Assembly (NCBI GenBank): GCA_031265635.1
Contig: JAISCK010000145.1
Coordinates: 1-6,578, forward strand
Source of the DNA: Spirochaetaceae bacterium
Lineage (GTDB): Bacteria > Spirochaetota > Spirochaetia > Treponematales > Breznakiellaceae
DNA: 6,578 bases
Direction: 5' to 3'
Both the position numbers and the translations under genes were made by a program. A model generated the notes under the pieces. The model was not told the origin of the DNA and did no database searches. It saw only the letters and a program-made list of their open reading frames with translations. Shown here one piece after another: positions 1 through 6,168 of this stretch (its first letter is position 1; the number at the start of each line of letters is the position of its first letter).

Positions 1-133
1 CCTGCTCTTCCTTGATGAAGGCTACATCTTCGGCCCCGAGGGCAGAGGCTTTGAACGGATAAACCTTGCCGCCCCCCGCTCCGTCCTGGAAGGGGCGCTC
101 ACGCGGCTTGAGAAGGCGGTACACAGTCTGTGA
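1..133 (+). CDS. C-terminus of MalY/PatB-like PLP-dependent aminotransferase (partial)
   Basis: Only the last 43 codons are in the window, read in the frame that begins at base 2 and ends at the TGA at 131-133; the start lies off the left edge. The peptide contains YIFG-x2-G-x-GFERINLAAPRSVLEGAL. This matches the end of fold-type I aminotransferases of the MalY/PatB (C-S beta-lyase) group, which typically end in a G-x-x-FG-x-x-G-x-GF-x-R-x-N-x-A-x-PR-x-x-L-x-x-x-L pattern. The Arg of FERIN (residue 19 of the visible part) sits where this fold binds the substrate carboxylate. Members cleave cystathionine or cysteine C-S bonds or transaminate. The catalytic lysine lies outside the window, so activity cannot be judged. 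The gene converges on the - strand operon and shares a terminator with it. A histidinol-phosphate-type or other class I/II aminotransferase is a less likely alternative. Confidence 0.8.
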   Translation, partial: LLFLDEGYIFGPEGRGFERINLAAPRSVLEGALTRLEKAVHSL

Positions 134-172
134 TGCTTGTATAAGCGGGCCGGCCGCAAGAGCGTGTAGCGG

Positions 173-226
173 AAAAAACGGGGAGCCGGTGTTTCGCATC
201 GGAAACCCCGGCTCCCCTGTTTTTGT
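173..226. terminator. Bidirectional rho-independent terminator between convergent genes
   Basis: Bases 180-189 (GGGGAGCCGG) pair perfectly with 208-217 (CCGGCTCCCC). After one mismatch the stem continues with 191-195 (GTTTC) against 202-206 (GAAAC), leaving a 6-base loop. On the + strand the stem is followed by TGTTTTTG (218-225), which serves the aminotransferase gene ending at 133. On the - strand it is followed by G and six T (complement of 173-178), which serves the operon whose last gene stops at 242. A GC-rich stem with T-runs on both sides is the classic form of a shared terminator. Confidence 0.9.
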
Positions 227-241
227 TATACGAAACTATTT

Positions 242-1654
242 TTATCTCAGGAATATTCCAAAGATAAAGAGGAACACCACGCCGGTGAGCCAGCAGACGC
301 CGGTGGTGAGGGTCCAGATGCGAAGCTGCTCCTTGGTTTCGCTGATACCAATGAGCCGGTTGACTACCCAGAAGTAGCTGTCGTTAAAGTACGCGCAGAA
401 GAGGCCGCCTACGCAGGCTGCGAGGGCAGCCAGATAGGGATTGCCGTTTGCGGCAACAACAATGGGGGCGGTGATGGCCGACGCGGTGGTCAGGGCCACG
501 GTACCCGAACCCTGGGCAAAGCGGACCAGGGTGGCGATTACCAGGGGCAGTATGAATACCGGAAGGCCGGTCTGGGCAAGGCCGCCGGCGATATAGCTGC
601 CTATACCGCTGTTGCTGAGTACCCGGCCCAAAGCGCCGCCGCCGCCTGTTACCAGAAGTATGATGCCCGCGGACTTCATGCCGTTTTCCATTTTAAGCAG
701 AAGATCGCCCTTGGCGTATTTGAAACCAAGGGTGTAGATGGCCAGAAGCAGGCCGATGCCTACCGCCACAATGGGCTGGCCGATAAAGTACAGAAGCAGG
801 GTTAGGAAGTTGGCTTCGGTCAGCTTGAGGGCGCTCAATACGGTATTGCAGAGTATGAGCAGTATGGGCGCGAGGAGGGGGAAGAAGGACACAAAGGTCC
901 CGGGCATGTCCTTGGTATCCATGCTGAGGGCTGTCGTGTAGTCGGGACCCTTGTCCTCGGGCCTTTCCCAGTTTTCGCCGTCGGCCGCGGGAACCTGGTA
1001 AATTTTGCGGCCCACATACTTGGCATAGAACACCGCCACAATGGTAATGGGTATGGAGAAAATAAGCGACAGGATAATGTACCTGCCGAGATCTATATTA
1101 CCACCGGCGCTGGCGAGATTGCCCACTACCGCGAGGGGTCCGGGAGTGGGCGGCACCATGGTATGGGTAACCACAAGGCCGGCGGCCAGGGACGCGCCCA
1201 GGGCCACAATGGATTTTCTCGTGGTTCTGGAAAGGGATTTTGCTATGGGGCAGAGTACCACAAAAGCAGAATCGCAGAAAATAGGAATGGAAACAATGTA
1301 GCCGGTAAGAGCCAGGGCAAATTCTTCCCTTCCTTTTCCGAATAGTTTAAGAAAGGTAAAGGCCATGCGGTTGCTGGCGCCGGAGAGCTGAAAGATTTCG
1401 CCCATCATGACGCCAAAACCGATGATGATGCCTATACTCCCCAGGGTTCCGCCGAACCCTCCGGTAATGGAGTTGACTATGCTAACCTTGTTGTTTGCGT
1501 CAACGACAAGGGGCAGACCTCCGATAAGGCCAATAACTATAGACGCGATAATGAGGGCCAGAAAAGCGTGAACCTTGGTCTTGAGGCAGAGCAGAATCAA
1601 GACAAAAAGACCAATAACCAGAGCAAGGATTAATTGAGTCCCTGATACTTCCAT
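242..1654 (-). CDS. GntP-family sugar-acid:proton symporter (probable C4 acid-sugar permease)
   Basis: A 470-residue integral membrane protein of about the usual length for the gluconate:H+ symporter (GntP) family, with roughly 12 hydrophobic segments. Family hallmarks occur in order: GGFGGTLGSIG (65-75) with MGEIFQLSGASNRMA (84-98), PIFCDSAFVVLCPIA (124-138), HTMVPPTPGPLAV (164-176), GGGGALGRVLSNSGIG (337-352), RFAQGSGTVALTTASAI (378-394) and YFNDSYFWVVNRLIG (422-436). A polar, charged loop at about 218-250 lies between the two halves. It should import a sugar acid with protons across the inner membrane. The next genes upstream encode a C4 sugar-acid kinase and a PdxA2 dehydrogenase, so the likely cargo is D-threonate or D-erythronate rather than gluconate; this is inference. 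The ATG start follows AGGAGG (1660-1665) at 5 bases. It is the last gene of the operon, 108 bases after pdxA2, and ends 24 bases before the terminator stem. Confidence 0.93.
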   Translation of the reverse strand: MEVSGTQLILALVIGLFVLILLCLKTKVHAFLALIIASIVIGLIGGLPLVVDANNKVSIVNSITGGFGGTLGSIGIIIGFGVMMGEIFQLSGASNRMAFTFLKLFGKGREEFALALTGYIVSIPIFCDSAFVVLCPIAKSLSRTTRKSIVALGASLAAGLVVTHTMVPPTPGPLAVVGNLASAGGNIDLGRYIILSLIFSIPITIVAVFYAKYVGRKIYQVPAADGENWERPEDKGPDYTTALSMDTKDMPGTFVSFFPLLAPILLILCNTVLSALKLTEANFLTLLLYFIGQPIVAVGIGLLLAIYTLGFKYAKGDLLLKMENGMKSAGIILLVTGGGGALGRVLSNSGIGSYIAGGLAQTGLPVFILPLVIATLVRFAQGSGTVALTTASAITAPIVVAANGNPYLAALAACVGGLFCAYFNDSYFWVVNRLIGISETKEQLRIWTLTTGVCWLTGVVFLFIFGIFLR

Positions 1655-1722
1655 AAAAACCTCCTAAATTTTTGGGCAGCGAGGGCCGCCGCATCCAATC
1701 AGATAACAGGACCCGCACAGAA

Positions 1723-1748
1723 ATACCATGGTCATCAGGTCATGGTAT
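1723..1748. repeat. Perfect 8-bp inverted repeat between pdxA2 and the permease gene
   Basis: ATACCATG (1723-1730) is the exact reverse complement of CATGGTAT (1741-1748), with a 10-base centre. Within it the hexamer GGTCAT occurs twice (1730-1735 and 1738-1743). It lies in the 108-base gap of the - strand operon, 14 bases after the pdxA2 stop. On the - strand only a short ATTTCTG follows, so it is a poor terminator. It may be an mRNA hairpin that sets transcript stability or the level of permease expression, or a protein-binding site. The repeat is visible; its function is not. Confidence 0.5.
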
Positions 1749-1762
1749 ATCCGCGCGTATCC

Positions 1763-2764
1763 TTACCTGTACGCAAAACCGGGTGCGTATTTCGCGGCAA
1801 GGAGTATGGCTTCAACCATGCTCACCTCACTGACAAGGTTCCTGCCTGCGATATCAAAGGCCGTACCGTGATCAACCGAGGTACGCAGTATGGGCATACC
1901 TCCGGTGATAGAAATGGTACGCTCAAAATCAAGGGTTTTGGTTGCTATATGCCCCTGATCGTGGTATAGCGAAAGCACGCTGTTGTACTTTCCCTTAAGG
2001 GCCTGGTGAAACACCGAATCGGCGCCTATGGGACCTTCTACTTTGTAGCCTTCTGCCTGTAATGCCGCTATAGCCGGAAATACCTCCTTTACTTCTTCGT
2101 CTCCAAAAAGGCCATGCTCCCCTGAATGGGGATTCAGCCCCGCCACTGCCATGGTTCCCCCGGTAACTCCGAATTTACGGAGAACTTCCACGGACCGTTT
2201 TACATAATCGATGATACGGTCTTTGGTAACCATTTCGCAGGCTTTGCGCAGGGATACATGACGGCTCAGAAAAAACACCCTGAGTCCCCTGACCTCAAAC
2301 ATGGTAAGGGGATCGGGAGTACCTGTCAGTTCCGCGAAAATTTCGGTATGCCCGATAAAATCGATACCTCCTTTTTTTAATGATTCCTTGTTGACCGGCG
2401 TAGTGGCCACAGCGTCCACTTTCCGGTCCAGGGCAAGCCGCACGCTCTTCTCGATATACTCGTATGCCGCCCTGCCGCACATGCCGTCTACCACCCCGGC
2501 CTTAAAACGGCTCATGTCGATATTGTTGACGGCGATCAGATTGAGGGTTCCATCTGAATAGTCTCCTTCGGCAGCTTCGTTTATTTCTTTTATAGTGAAA
2601 GATTTCCCAGTTATTTTAACGGCGTTTTTCACCACCCCGGAATCGCCGACCGCCACGCAGCGGGCAGCCTTTTGCACATCCGCGCTGGCAAAAGCCTTAA
2701 CCAGTATTTCCGGACCTACACCGGCAGGGTCCCCCAGGGGAACAACAATCAACGGTTTACTCAT
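1763..2764 (-). CDS. pdxA2: PdxA2: 4-phospho-D-threonate / 4-phospho-D-erythronate dehydrogenase
   Basis: A 333-residue PdxA-superfamily protein, full length for the family. Seen in order: GDPAGVGPEI (11-20), TTPVNKESLKKGG (121-133), GHTE (138-141, substrate-binding His-Thr), SRHVSL (167-172), LNPHSGEHGLFG (210-221), GPIGADSVF (244-252) and YHDQG (267-271). His169, His213 and His268 match the spacing of the three metal-binding histidines of E. coli PdxA. PdxA itself oxidises 4-phosphohydroxythreonine in vitamin B6 synthesis. PdxA2 paralogues beside a DUF1537 kinase instead oxidise and decarboxylate 4-phospho-D-threonate or -erythronate to dihydroxyacetone phosphate, CO2 and NADH. The kinase gene directly upstream and the permease downstream favour this catabolic role. 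The frame also offers a TTG one codon earlier (2765-2767), but the ATG at 2762-2764 sits 6 bases from a GGAAGG ribosome site and is preferred. A true B6-pathway PdxA is less likely because no pdx partner is nearby. Confidence 0.9.
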   Translation of the reverse strand: MSKPLIVVPLGDPAGVGPEILVKAFASADVQKAARCVAVGDSGVVKNAVKITGKSFTIKEINEAAEGDYSDGTLNLIAVNNIDMSRFKAGVVDGMCGRAAYEYIEKSVRLALDRKVDAVATTPVNKESLKKGGIDFIGHTEIFAELTGTPDPLTMFEVRGLRVFFLSRHVSLRKACEMVTKDRIIDYVKRSVEVLRKFGVTGGTMAVAGLNPHSGEHGLFGDEEVKEVFPAIAALQAEGYKVEGPIGADSVFHQALKGKYNSVLSLYHDQGHIATKTLDFERTISITGGMPILRTSVDHGTAFDIAGRNLVSEVSMVEAILLAAKYAPGFAYR

Positions 2765-2770
2765 CAACTA

Positions 2771-2776
2771 CCTTCC
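2771..2776 (-). promoter_or_regulatory. Ribosome binding site deciding the pdxA2 start
   Basis: On the - strand GGAAGG ends 6 bases before the ATG at 2764 but only 3 bases before the in-frame TTG at 2767. The spacing therefore supports the ATG. It sits in the 17-base gap between the kinase stop and pdxA2. Confidence 0.65.
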
Positions 2777-2781
2777 GCTGT

Positions 2782-4086
2782 TTATACAGCAAGTTTCTCT
2801 TTAAGATACCTGACGCATAACACTATGGCGTCAGCGTCCCCGACCATGCCTCCCTTGGTCACTATTTTCAGGCCCTCCTGATCCCCGCCTATAATCTCCC
2901 CGTAGGAAGCCAGGGGGAGAACTTCTCCGAGAAGCCGGAGAGCCGTATTCTTCATCCGCTTGCACACCGCGACAGTGATATCTCCTCCGCAGGTATACAT
3001 ACCCCTGAAACCTTTGCCAGAACTCATGACCGCATAGGTAATTTCAGCGATTGATTCATTGATCAGCGCCGACAGTTCCCCTGCCGTACAGTGGTATTTT
3101 TCCGCATACGGTTCAAAGGGAACCCGGTTTTCGGGAATGATGCCCCTGCCCACTACGCTGCATACGTCAAAAGAAACGCAGTTGGAAAGTACCTCGGACA
3201 CTACCCGTTTGATTTCCTTGCTACGCCTTTGTTCGCCCTCAAGGAATTCGGCGGTTTCCATATATACATTAAAGGCGTCCTGGGAACCAAGAAAATAATC
3301 AACCTGCCTGCGGGCAACAGCGTTGACGCTGCCTACGGCGACAAAAATTTTACTTCGTTTTTCTCCCGGGCGAACAGGAATGATCTTTCTAGACAGGGAA
3401 GCGGTAAAGGGTCCGGGATCAACGGCGATGAAGGGAACACCGCTCTTTATCACCGCGCCGGCGATAAGGTCTATATCTTCCCCGGTAACAGCGTCAAAAA
3501 CAAGATTCCGCAGCCCCTGTGCGGCAAGACACTTGATTTTTTCCGAAACCGCGTCCTGGCCTTTCATCAAATCGGCTATCAGTATTGAAGCCGTACCGTA
3601 CTTTGACTGGGCGCCGTACAGTTCCGCGCAGAGGGGAGTATGAACAGGATTCCTGGGATCAAGGGCAACCTCGGTCTTGTGCAGCGGTATGCCGTTGACA
3701 AGAAGATAGCCGCCTACGTTGATCCTGTTTGACGAAGGAAAGCAGGGCACCACCATGGCGACCCGGTCTCCGCCGAGGGCGTCAAGCATGCCGTCGGTCT
3801 CGGAACCGAGATTGCCCCGGAGGGTGGTATCAATACGTTTTGTATAAACCCTGACATCCCCTGATTTCAGGACAAGGGTTGCCTTGTACACCCTTTCATA
3901 GGCTTCCCCGGCGGGAATGCTCCTTGAATCGGTCGGATAAACCACACATTCGCAGTCGGCAAGTTTTTTTACATCAAGTTTTTCACCATCGGTTATTGAA
4001 TAGGTCCGGTAATTTACCTTGGTCATGAGTACGCCGACGGCGTTGGCCCCGGTAAGATCATCGGCCACCACCACACACTGAATCAT
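2782..4086 (-). CDS. dtnK: DUF1537 four-carbon acid-sugar kinase (probable D-threonate/D-erythronate 4-kinase)
   Basis: A 434-residue protein, full length for the DUF1537 kinase family. The N-terminal substrate domain shows VVADDLTGANAVGV (6-19), DSRSIPAGEAYERV (53-66), KRIDTTLRGNLGSE (83-96), VPCFPSSNRINVGGYLLVNG (113-132), TEVALDPRNPVHTP (138-151) and VDPGPFTASL (222-231). The C-terminal nucleotide-binding domain shows VAVGSVNAVARRQVDYF (249-265), the glycine motif CGGDITVAVC (366-375), GEIIGGDQEGLKIVTKGG (396-413) and VGDADAIV (415-422). Family members phosphorylate C4 sugar acids with ATP. When paired with PdxA2 and without an extra dehydrogenase, epimerase or aldolase gene, the known substrates are D-threonate and D-erythronate, phosphorylated on O4. 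The ATG overlaps the regulator's TGA (ATGA, 4083-4086), implying translational coupling, with GAGAGG lying 8 bases upstream inside the regulator gene. Family assignment is firm; which acid is used is inferred, so the symbol is provisional. Confidence 0.9.
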   Translation of the reverse strand: MIQCVVVADDLTGANAVGVLMTKVNYRTYSITDGEKLDVKKLADCECVVYPTDSRSIPAGEAYERVYKATLVLKSGDVRVYTKRIDTTLRGNLGSETDGMLDALGGDRVAMVVPCFPSSNRINVGGYLLVNGIPLHKTEVALDPRNPVHTPLCAELYGAQSKYGTASILIADLMKGQDAVSEKIKCLAAQGLRNLVFDAVTGEDIDLIAGAVIKSGVPFIAVDPGPFTASLSRKIIPVRPGEKRSKIFVAVGSVNAVARRQVDYFLGSQDAFNVYMETAEFLEGEQRRSKEIKRVVSEVLSNCVSFDVCSVVGRGIIPENRVPFEPYAEKYHCTAGELSALINESIAEITYAVMSSGKGFRGMYTCGGDITVAVCKRMKNTALRLLGEVLPLASYGEIIGGDQEGLKIVTKGGMVGDADAIVLCVRYLKEKLAV

Positions 4087-4868
4087 GCGTTCATCCTCTC
4101 ATACGGTGATTCGTTGTTTTCCACGGCAATTACGGTTATTTTCTTTTCGGAAATCAGCCTTTGTTCATCATCGTTAAAGGCATAGTCGGTGATGACTCCG
4201 GAAAACTTGTCCAGGCTGTCTATCATATACAGGGCTTTTTTGTTGAATTTGGAATGGTCGGCCACAAGGTAACACAGACCGGAATGGCGCAGTACCAGAC
4301 GCTTAAAAAACATCTTTTCCAGCGTGGGGGTCATGGAACAGAATTCCTCATCCACCACATTGGTACCGATAAACGAAATATCAAAATGCATCTGCTCGGC
4401 CATCTGTTCGGAAAACCTGCCCAAAGTACAGCCTGTTTTTTTATGCGCTACCCCGCCTATGCAGATAAGCTCCACCGGGCTGCCAAGAAGGGAATACATA
4501 ATATGCACATCATCGGTTACGACGGTCAGGCGGGGTATATTCCGTATAAGCTGGGCAAGCTCATAGGTGGTAGTTCCGGCGTCAAGAAAAACGGTCATCC
4601 CGTCTTCCACAAAAGAGGCGGCCTTTCTGGCTATACTTTTTTTTATTTCACAATTTTCGCCGCTTTTATCTTCAAAACTGATTTCGGGACGGTTCATAAG
4701 GGCCCCGCCGTGGCAGCGCTGGAGTATGCCCCGTTCCTGACAGCGGTCAAGGTCCCGGCGTATGGTCATGTCACTCACCTTTAGCGCCTGGGCAAGATCA
4801 TCGACCTTGGCAAAGCCCTGGTCCTTGAGAATGGTCATTATCCGTGTATATCGTTCTTCCGCCAGCAC
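4083..4868 (-). CDS. DeoR-family transcriptional regulator of the acid-sugar operon
   Basis: A 261-residue DeoR/GlpR-type regulator. Counting from the GTG start, the N-terminal winged helix-turn-helix covers about 4-56, with the recognition segment VSDMTIRRDLDRC (31-43) and the wing LQRCHGGA (49-56). The C-terminal DeoRC sugar-phosphate sensor carries LDAGTTTYELA (95-105), VVTDD (116-120), IGG (137-139), FIGTN (166-170) and VADHSKF (202-208). Such proteins usually repress a neighbouring sugar operon and release DNA on binding a phosphorylated intermediate; here 4-phospho-threonate/erythronate or DHAP is a reasonable guess. It is first in the operon, directly behind the promoter, so autoregulation is likely. 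An in-frame ATG at 4878-4880 would add four residues, but it has no ribosome site of its own. The GTG at 4866-4868 lies 5 bases after GGAGG and is preferred. Confidence 0.9.
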   Translation of the reverse strand: MLAEERYTRIMTILKDQGFAKVDDLAQALKVSDMTIRRDLDRCQERGILQRCHGGALMNRPEISFEDKSGENCEIKKSIARKAASFVEDGMTVFLDAGTTTYELAQLIRNIPRLTVVTDDVHIMYSLLGSPVELICIGGVAHKKTGCTLGRFSEQMAEQMHFDISFIGTNVVDEEFCSMTPTLEKMFFKRLVLRHSGLCYLVADHSKFNKKALYMIDSLDKFSGVITDYAFNDDEQRLISEKKITVIAVENNESPYERMNA

Positions 4869-4873
4869 AATAA

Positions 4874-4878
4874 CCTCC
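4874..4878 (-). promoter_or_regulatory. Ribosome binding site deciding a GTG start for the DeoR gene
   Basis: On the - strand GGAGG (complement of CCTCC, 4874-4878) is followed by 5 bases and GTG at 4868. The upstream ATG (4880) overlaps this motif and is preceded only by A-rich sequence, so it cannot use it. This supports translation from GTG. Confidence 0.6.
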
Positions 4879-4913
4879 ATTCATTATTTGTTTGTTCTCA
4901 TTTCTATAAGTTT

Positions 4914-4942
4914 ATTCTAATACCGGCTGTTTTACTTGTCAA
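4914..4942 (-). promoter_or_regulatory. Sigma-70-type promoter of the acid-sugar operon
   Basis: On the - strand a perfect -35 box TTGACA (4937-4942) is separated by exactly 17 bases from a -10 box TAGAAT (4914-4919), one mismatch from TATAAT. Transcription should begin near 4906-4908, giving a leader of about 40 bases to the GTG at 4868. It lies in an AT-rich spacer in front of the first gene. No other equally good promoter was seen in front of the downstream genes. Confidence 0.85.
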
Positions 4943-4985
4943 CAAAAGGTTGTTAGTATTTGTTATGCGTGTGATAGATATTGTT
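4941..4985. promoter_or_regulatory. Candidate operator: repeated TTGTT motifs overlapping the -35 box
   Basis: AACAA (4941-4945) and TTGTT (4950-4954) form an inverted repeat with a 4-base centre, and its left arm overlaps the -35 box. TTGTTA recurs at 4950-4955 and 4960-4965, and TTGTTC occurs at 4981-4986. The direct copies therefore start 10 and 21 bases apart, on one helical face. DeoR-family regulators often bind repeated short motifs at their own promoter. The repeats are visible; that this regulator binds them is inference, and the AT-rich composition makes some copies expected by chance. Confidence 0.45.
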
Positions 4986-5035
4986 CTTTTATGATATATT
5001 TTGATTGAAAAGTTGAAAAATGCTGGAATAATGCG

Positions 5036-5065
5036 GGGCGGCGGAGGCTTTCCGCCGCCCTTTTT
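5036..5065 (+). terminator. GC-rich hairpin with T-tract on the + strand, just past the aldo/keto reductase stop
   Basis: GGGCGGCGGA (5036-5045) pairs perfectly with TCCGCCGCCC (5051-5060) around a 5-base loop, followed by TTTTT (5061-5065). In this orientation it is a textbook intrinsic terminator for + strand transcription, yet no + strand gene precedes it. For the - strand reductase gene, whose stop is at 5072-5074, the stem begins 11 bases after the stop. It is then followed by CGCATTATTCC, a poor T-tract. It probably still ends or stabilises the reductase transcript, and may also block antisense transcription from the spacer. Confidence 0.7.
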
Positions 5066-5071
5066 ACAGGC

Positions 5072-6160
5072 TCAGGCTCCCATGCCGGCTATTTCGGCAA
5101 GGCGCCGGATTATGGGCAGGTGCTGGGTGCAGGCCGCTTCGCACTGGCCGCAGGCTATGCAGGCGGCCGCGCCGCGGGCTTTGATGCCCCAGTGCATGGA
5201 AAGGCGCTGGGCAAGGGCGCTGTTTTCCGTTGTCAAAAGTTTCTGGTTATAGGCGTCCATATACCGGGGTATGGGTATGCTCTGGGGGCATTCGTCGCAG
5301 TAGGCGCAGCCGGTACAGAGCCCTTCCAAAGAACCCGAAGCCCTTTCCTTTTTCACGGCAAGGGCGGCTTCGGTACTGGGCCTGTAGTTTTGCATGGCAG
5401 CCAGGGCGGCTTCCACATCCTGCTCCGAGGCAAAGCCCACCAGGGTTACGCTGATGTCCCGGTGATCCCAGAGAAAGCGGAGGGCGGCGGACACTACCGG
5501 TTCATCCGGGCTTTCTTTAAGGAATTCAAAAAGTTCGGGATGCTGGGGTATGACGCCGCCGCCCAGGGGATTCATCACCACGGCGCCGAGTTTTTTGTTC
5601 CGTATGGCGTTAAAGGCTTTTTCCCTGGTTCTGAAATTATACGCGGAGTAGCCAAAGAGTACGCCCTCAAAGACCCCCTCCATAAGGAGTTCTTCGATTT
5701 CATCCTGAATAAGATGGCTTGACACACAGATATGCCTGATAAGCCCTTCTTCCCGGAATTTTTCTAGGGTAGTCAGGATGCCGTTTTGTTTCCTGGCCTG
5801 CCAGTTGTCCAGGCTGGTAATGCACCACACATGGTAAAAATCAACCGCGTCAATGTTGAGCCGCCTGAGCTGGCTTTCAATCTCCCTTCTGAGATCAGAT
5901 TCGGTACTCTTGAAGGTCTTGGTCGCCGTATAGTAGGGAAGAGAGCGCTTTCTGAGTTCGGCAAGGCCCTCCCCAAAGACCAACTCGCTTTTTGTTTCAA
6001 AATAACCCGGAGCCGTATCAAAGTAATTTACCCCGCCTTTGGCGGCTTTGACCATCATGCGTATACATTCATCATGATCATCGATATGGGCAAAGCGCAT
6101 GCCCCCAAAGCCGAGCAGCGACACCTTCTTGCCGGTTTTTCCGTAATCCCTGTATACCAT
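5072..6160 (-). CDS. Aldo/keto reductase with C-terminal iron-sulfur (ferredoxin-like) domain
   Basis: A 362-residue protein. Residues about 1-265 form an aldo/keto reductase barrel: MVYRDYGKTGKKVSLLGFGG (1-20) starts the fold. The catalytic tetrad is visible as Asp48 (FDTA), Tyr53 (PGYF), Lys81 (TKT) and His110 (FYHVW). The tail carries two cysteine clusters: C-x2-C-x2-C-x2-CP at Cys282, 285, 288 and 291, and C-x2-C-x2-C-x3-C at Cys334, 337, 340 and 344. This is the layout of a group of bacterial reductases thought to bind [4Fe-4S] clusters, and it suggests electron exchange with a ferredoxin-type partner as well as NAD(P)H. The second cluster ends CTQ where relatives often have CPQ. The substrate cannot be read from the sequence. 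The ATG has AGGAGG at 6165-6170, 4 bases away; its first two bases overlap the stop codon of the preceding gene, so the two are very likely co-transcribed. A role in the acid-sugar pathway is possible but unsupported. Confidence 0.92.
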   Translation of the reverse strand: MVYRDYGKTGKKVSLLGFGGMRFAHIDDHDECIRMMVKAAKGGVNYFDTAPGYFETKSELVFGEGLAELRKRSLPYYTATKTFKSTESDLRREIESQLRRLNIDAVDFYHVWCITSLDNWQARKQNGILTTLEKFREEGLIRHICVSSHLIQDEIEELLMEGVFEGVLFGYSAYNFRTREKAFNAIRNKKLGAVVMNPLGGGVIPQHPELFEFLKESPDEPVVSAALRFLWDHRDISVTLVGFASEQDVEAALAAMQNYRPSTEAALAVKKERASGSLEGLCTGCAYCDECPQSIPIPRYMDAYNQKLLTTENSALAQRLSMHWGIKARGAAACIACGQCEAACTQHLPIIRRLAEIAGMGA

Positions 6161-6168
6161 GGCTCCTC

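Noticed and set aside
134..172. GC-rich palindromic stretch GGCCGGCC after the aminotransferase stop
   Set aside because: It is a short self-complementary run with no flanking T-tract or repeat elsewhere in the window; the functional terminator is the next hairpin.
66..377. A 103-codon + strand frame across the terminator and the end of the permease gene
   Set aside because: It overlaps the end of the aminotransferase in another frame, crosses a strong terminator and then runs antisense to the permease gene.
1655..1762. A separate promoter for the permease gene in the 108-base gap
   Set aside because: I found no -35/-10 pair with good spacing on the - strand, so read-through from the operon promoter is the simpler view.
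3091..3588. A 165-codon open frame on the + strand opposite the kinase gene
   Set aside because: It is a shadow of the DUF1537 frame, with no start signal or recognisable domain.
4161..4784. A 207-codon open frame on the + strand opposite the DeoR gene
   Set aside because: It has no ribosome site or family motif and lies wholly antisense to a clear DeoR gene; it is a by-product of that gene's codon use.
5120..5722. A 200-codon open frame on the + strand opposite the aldo/keto reductase
   Set aside because: It is antisense to a protein with an intact catalytic tetrad and cysteine clusters, and its Gly/Ala-rich product resembles no protein I know.
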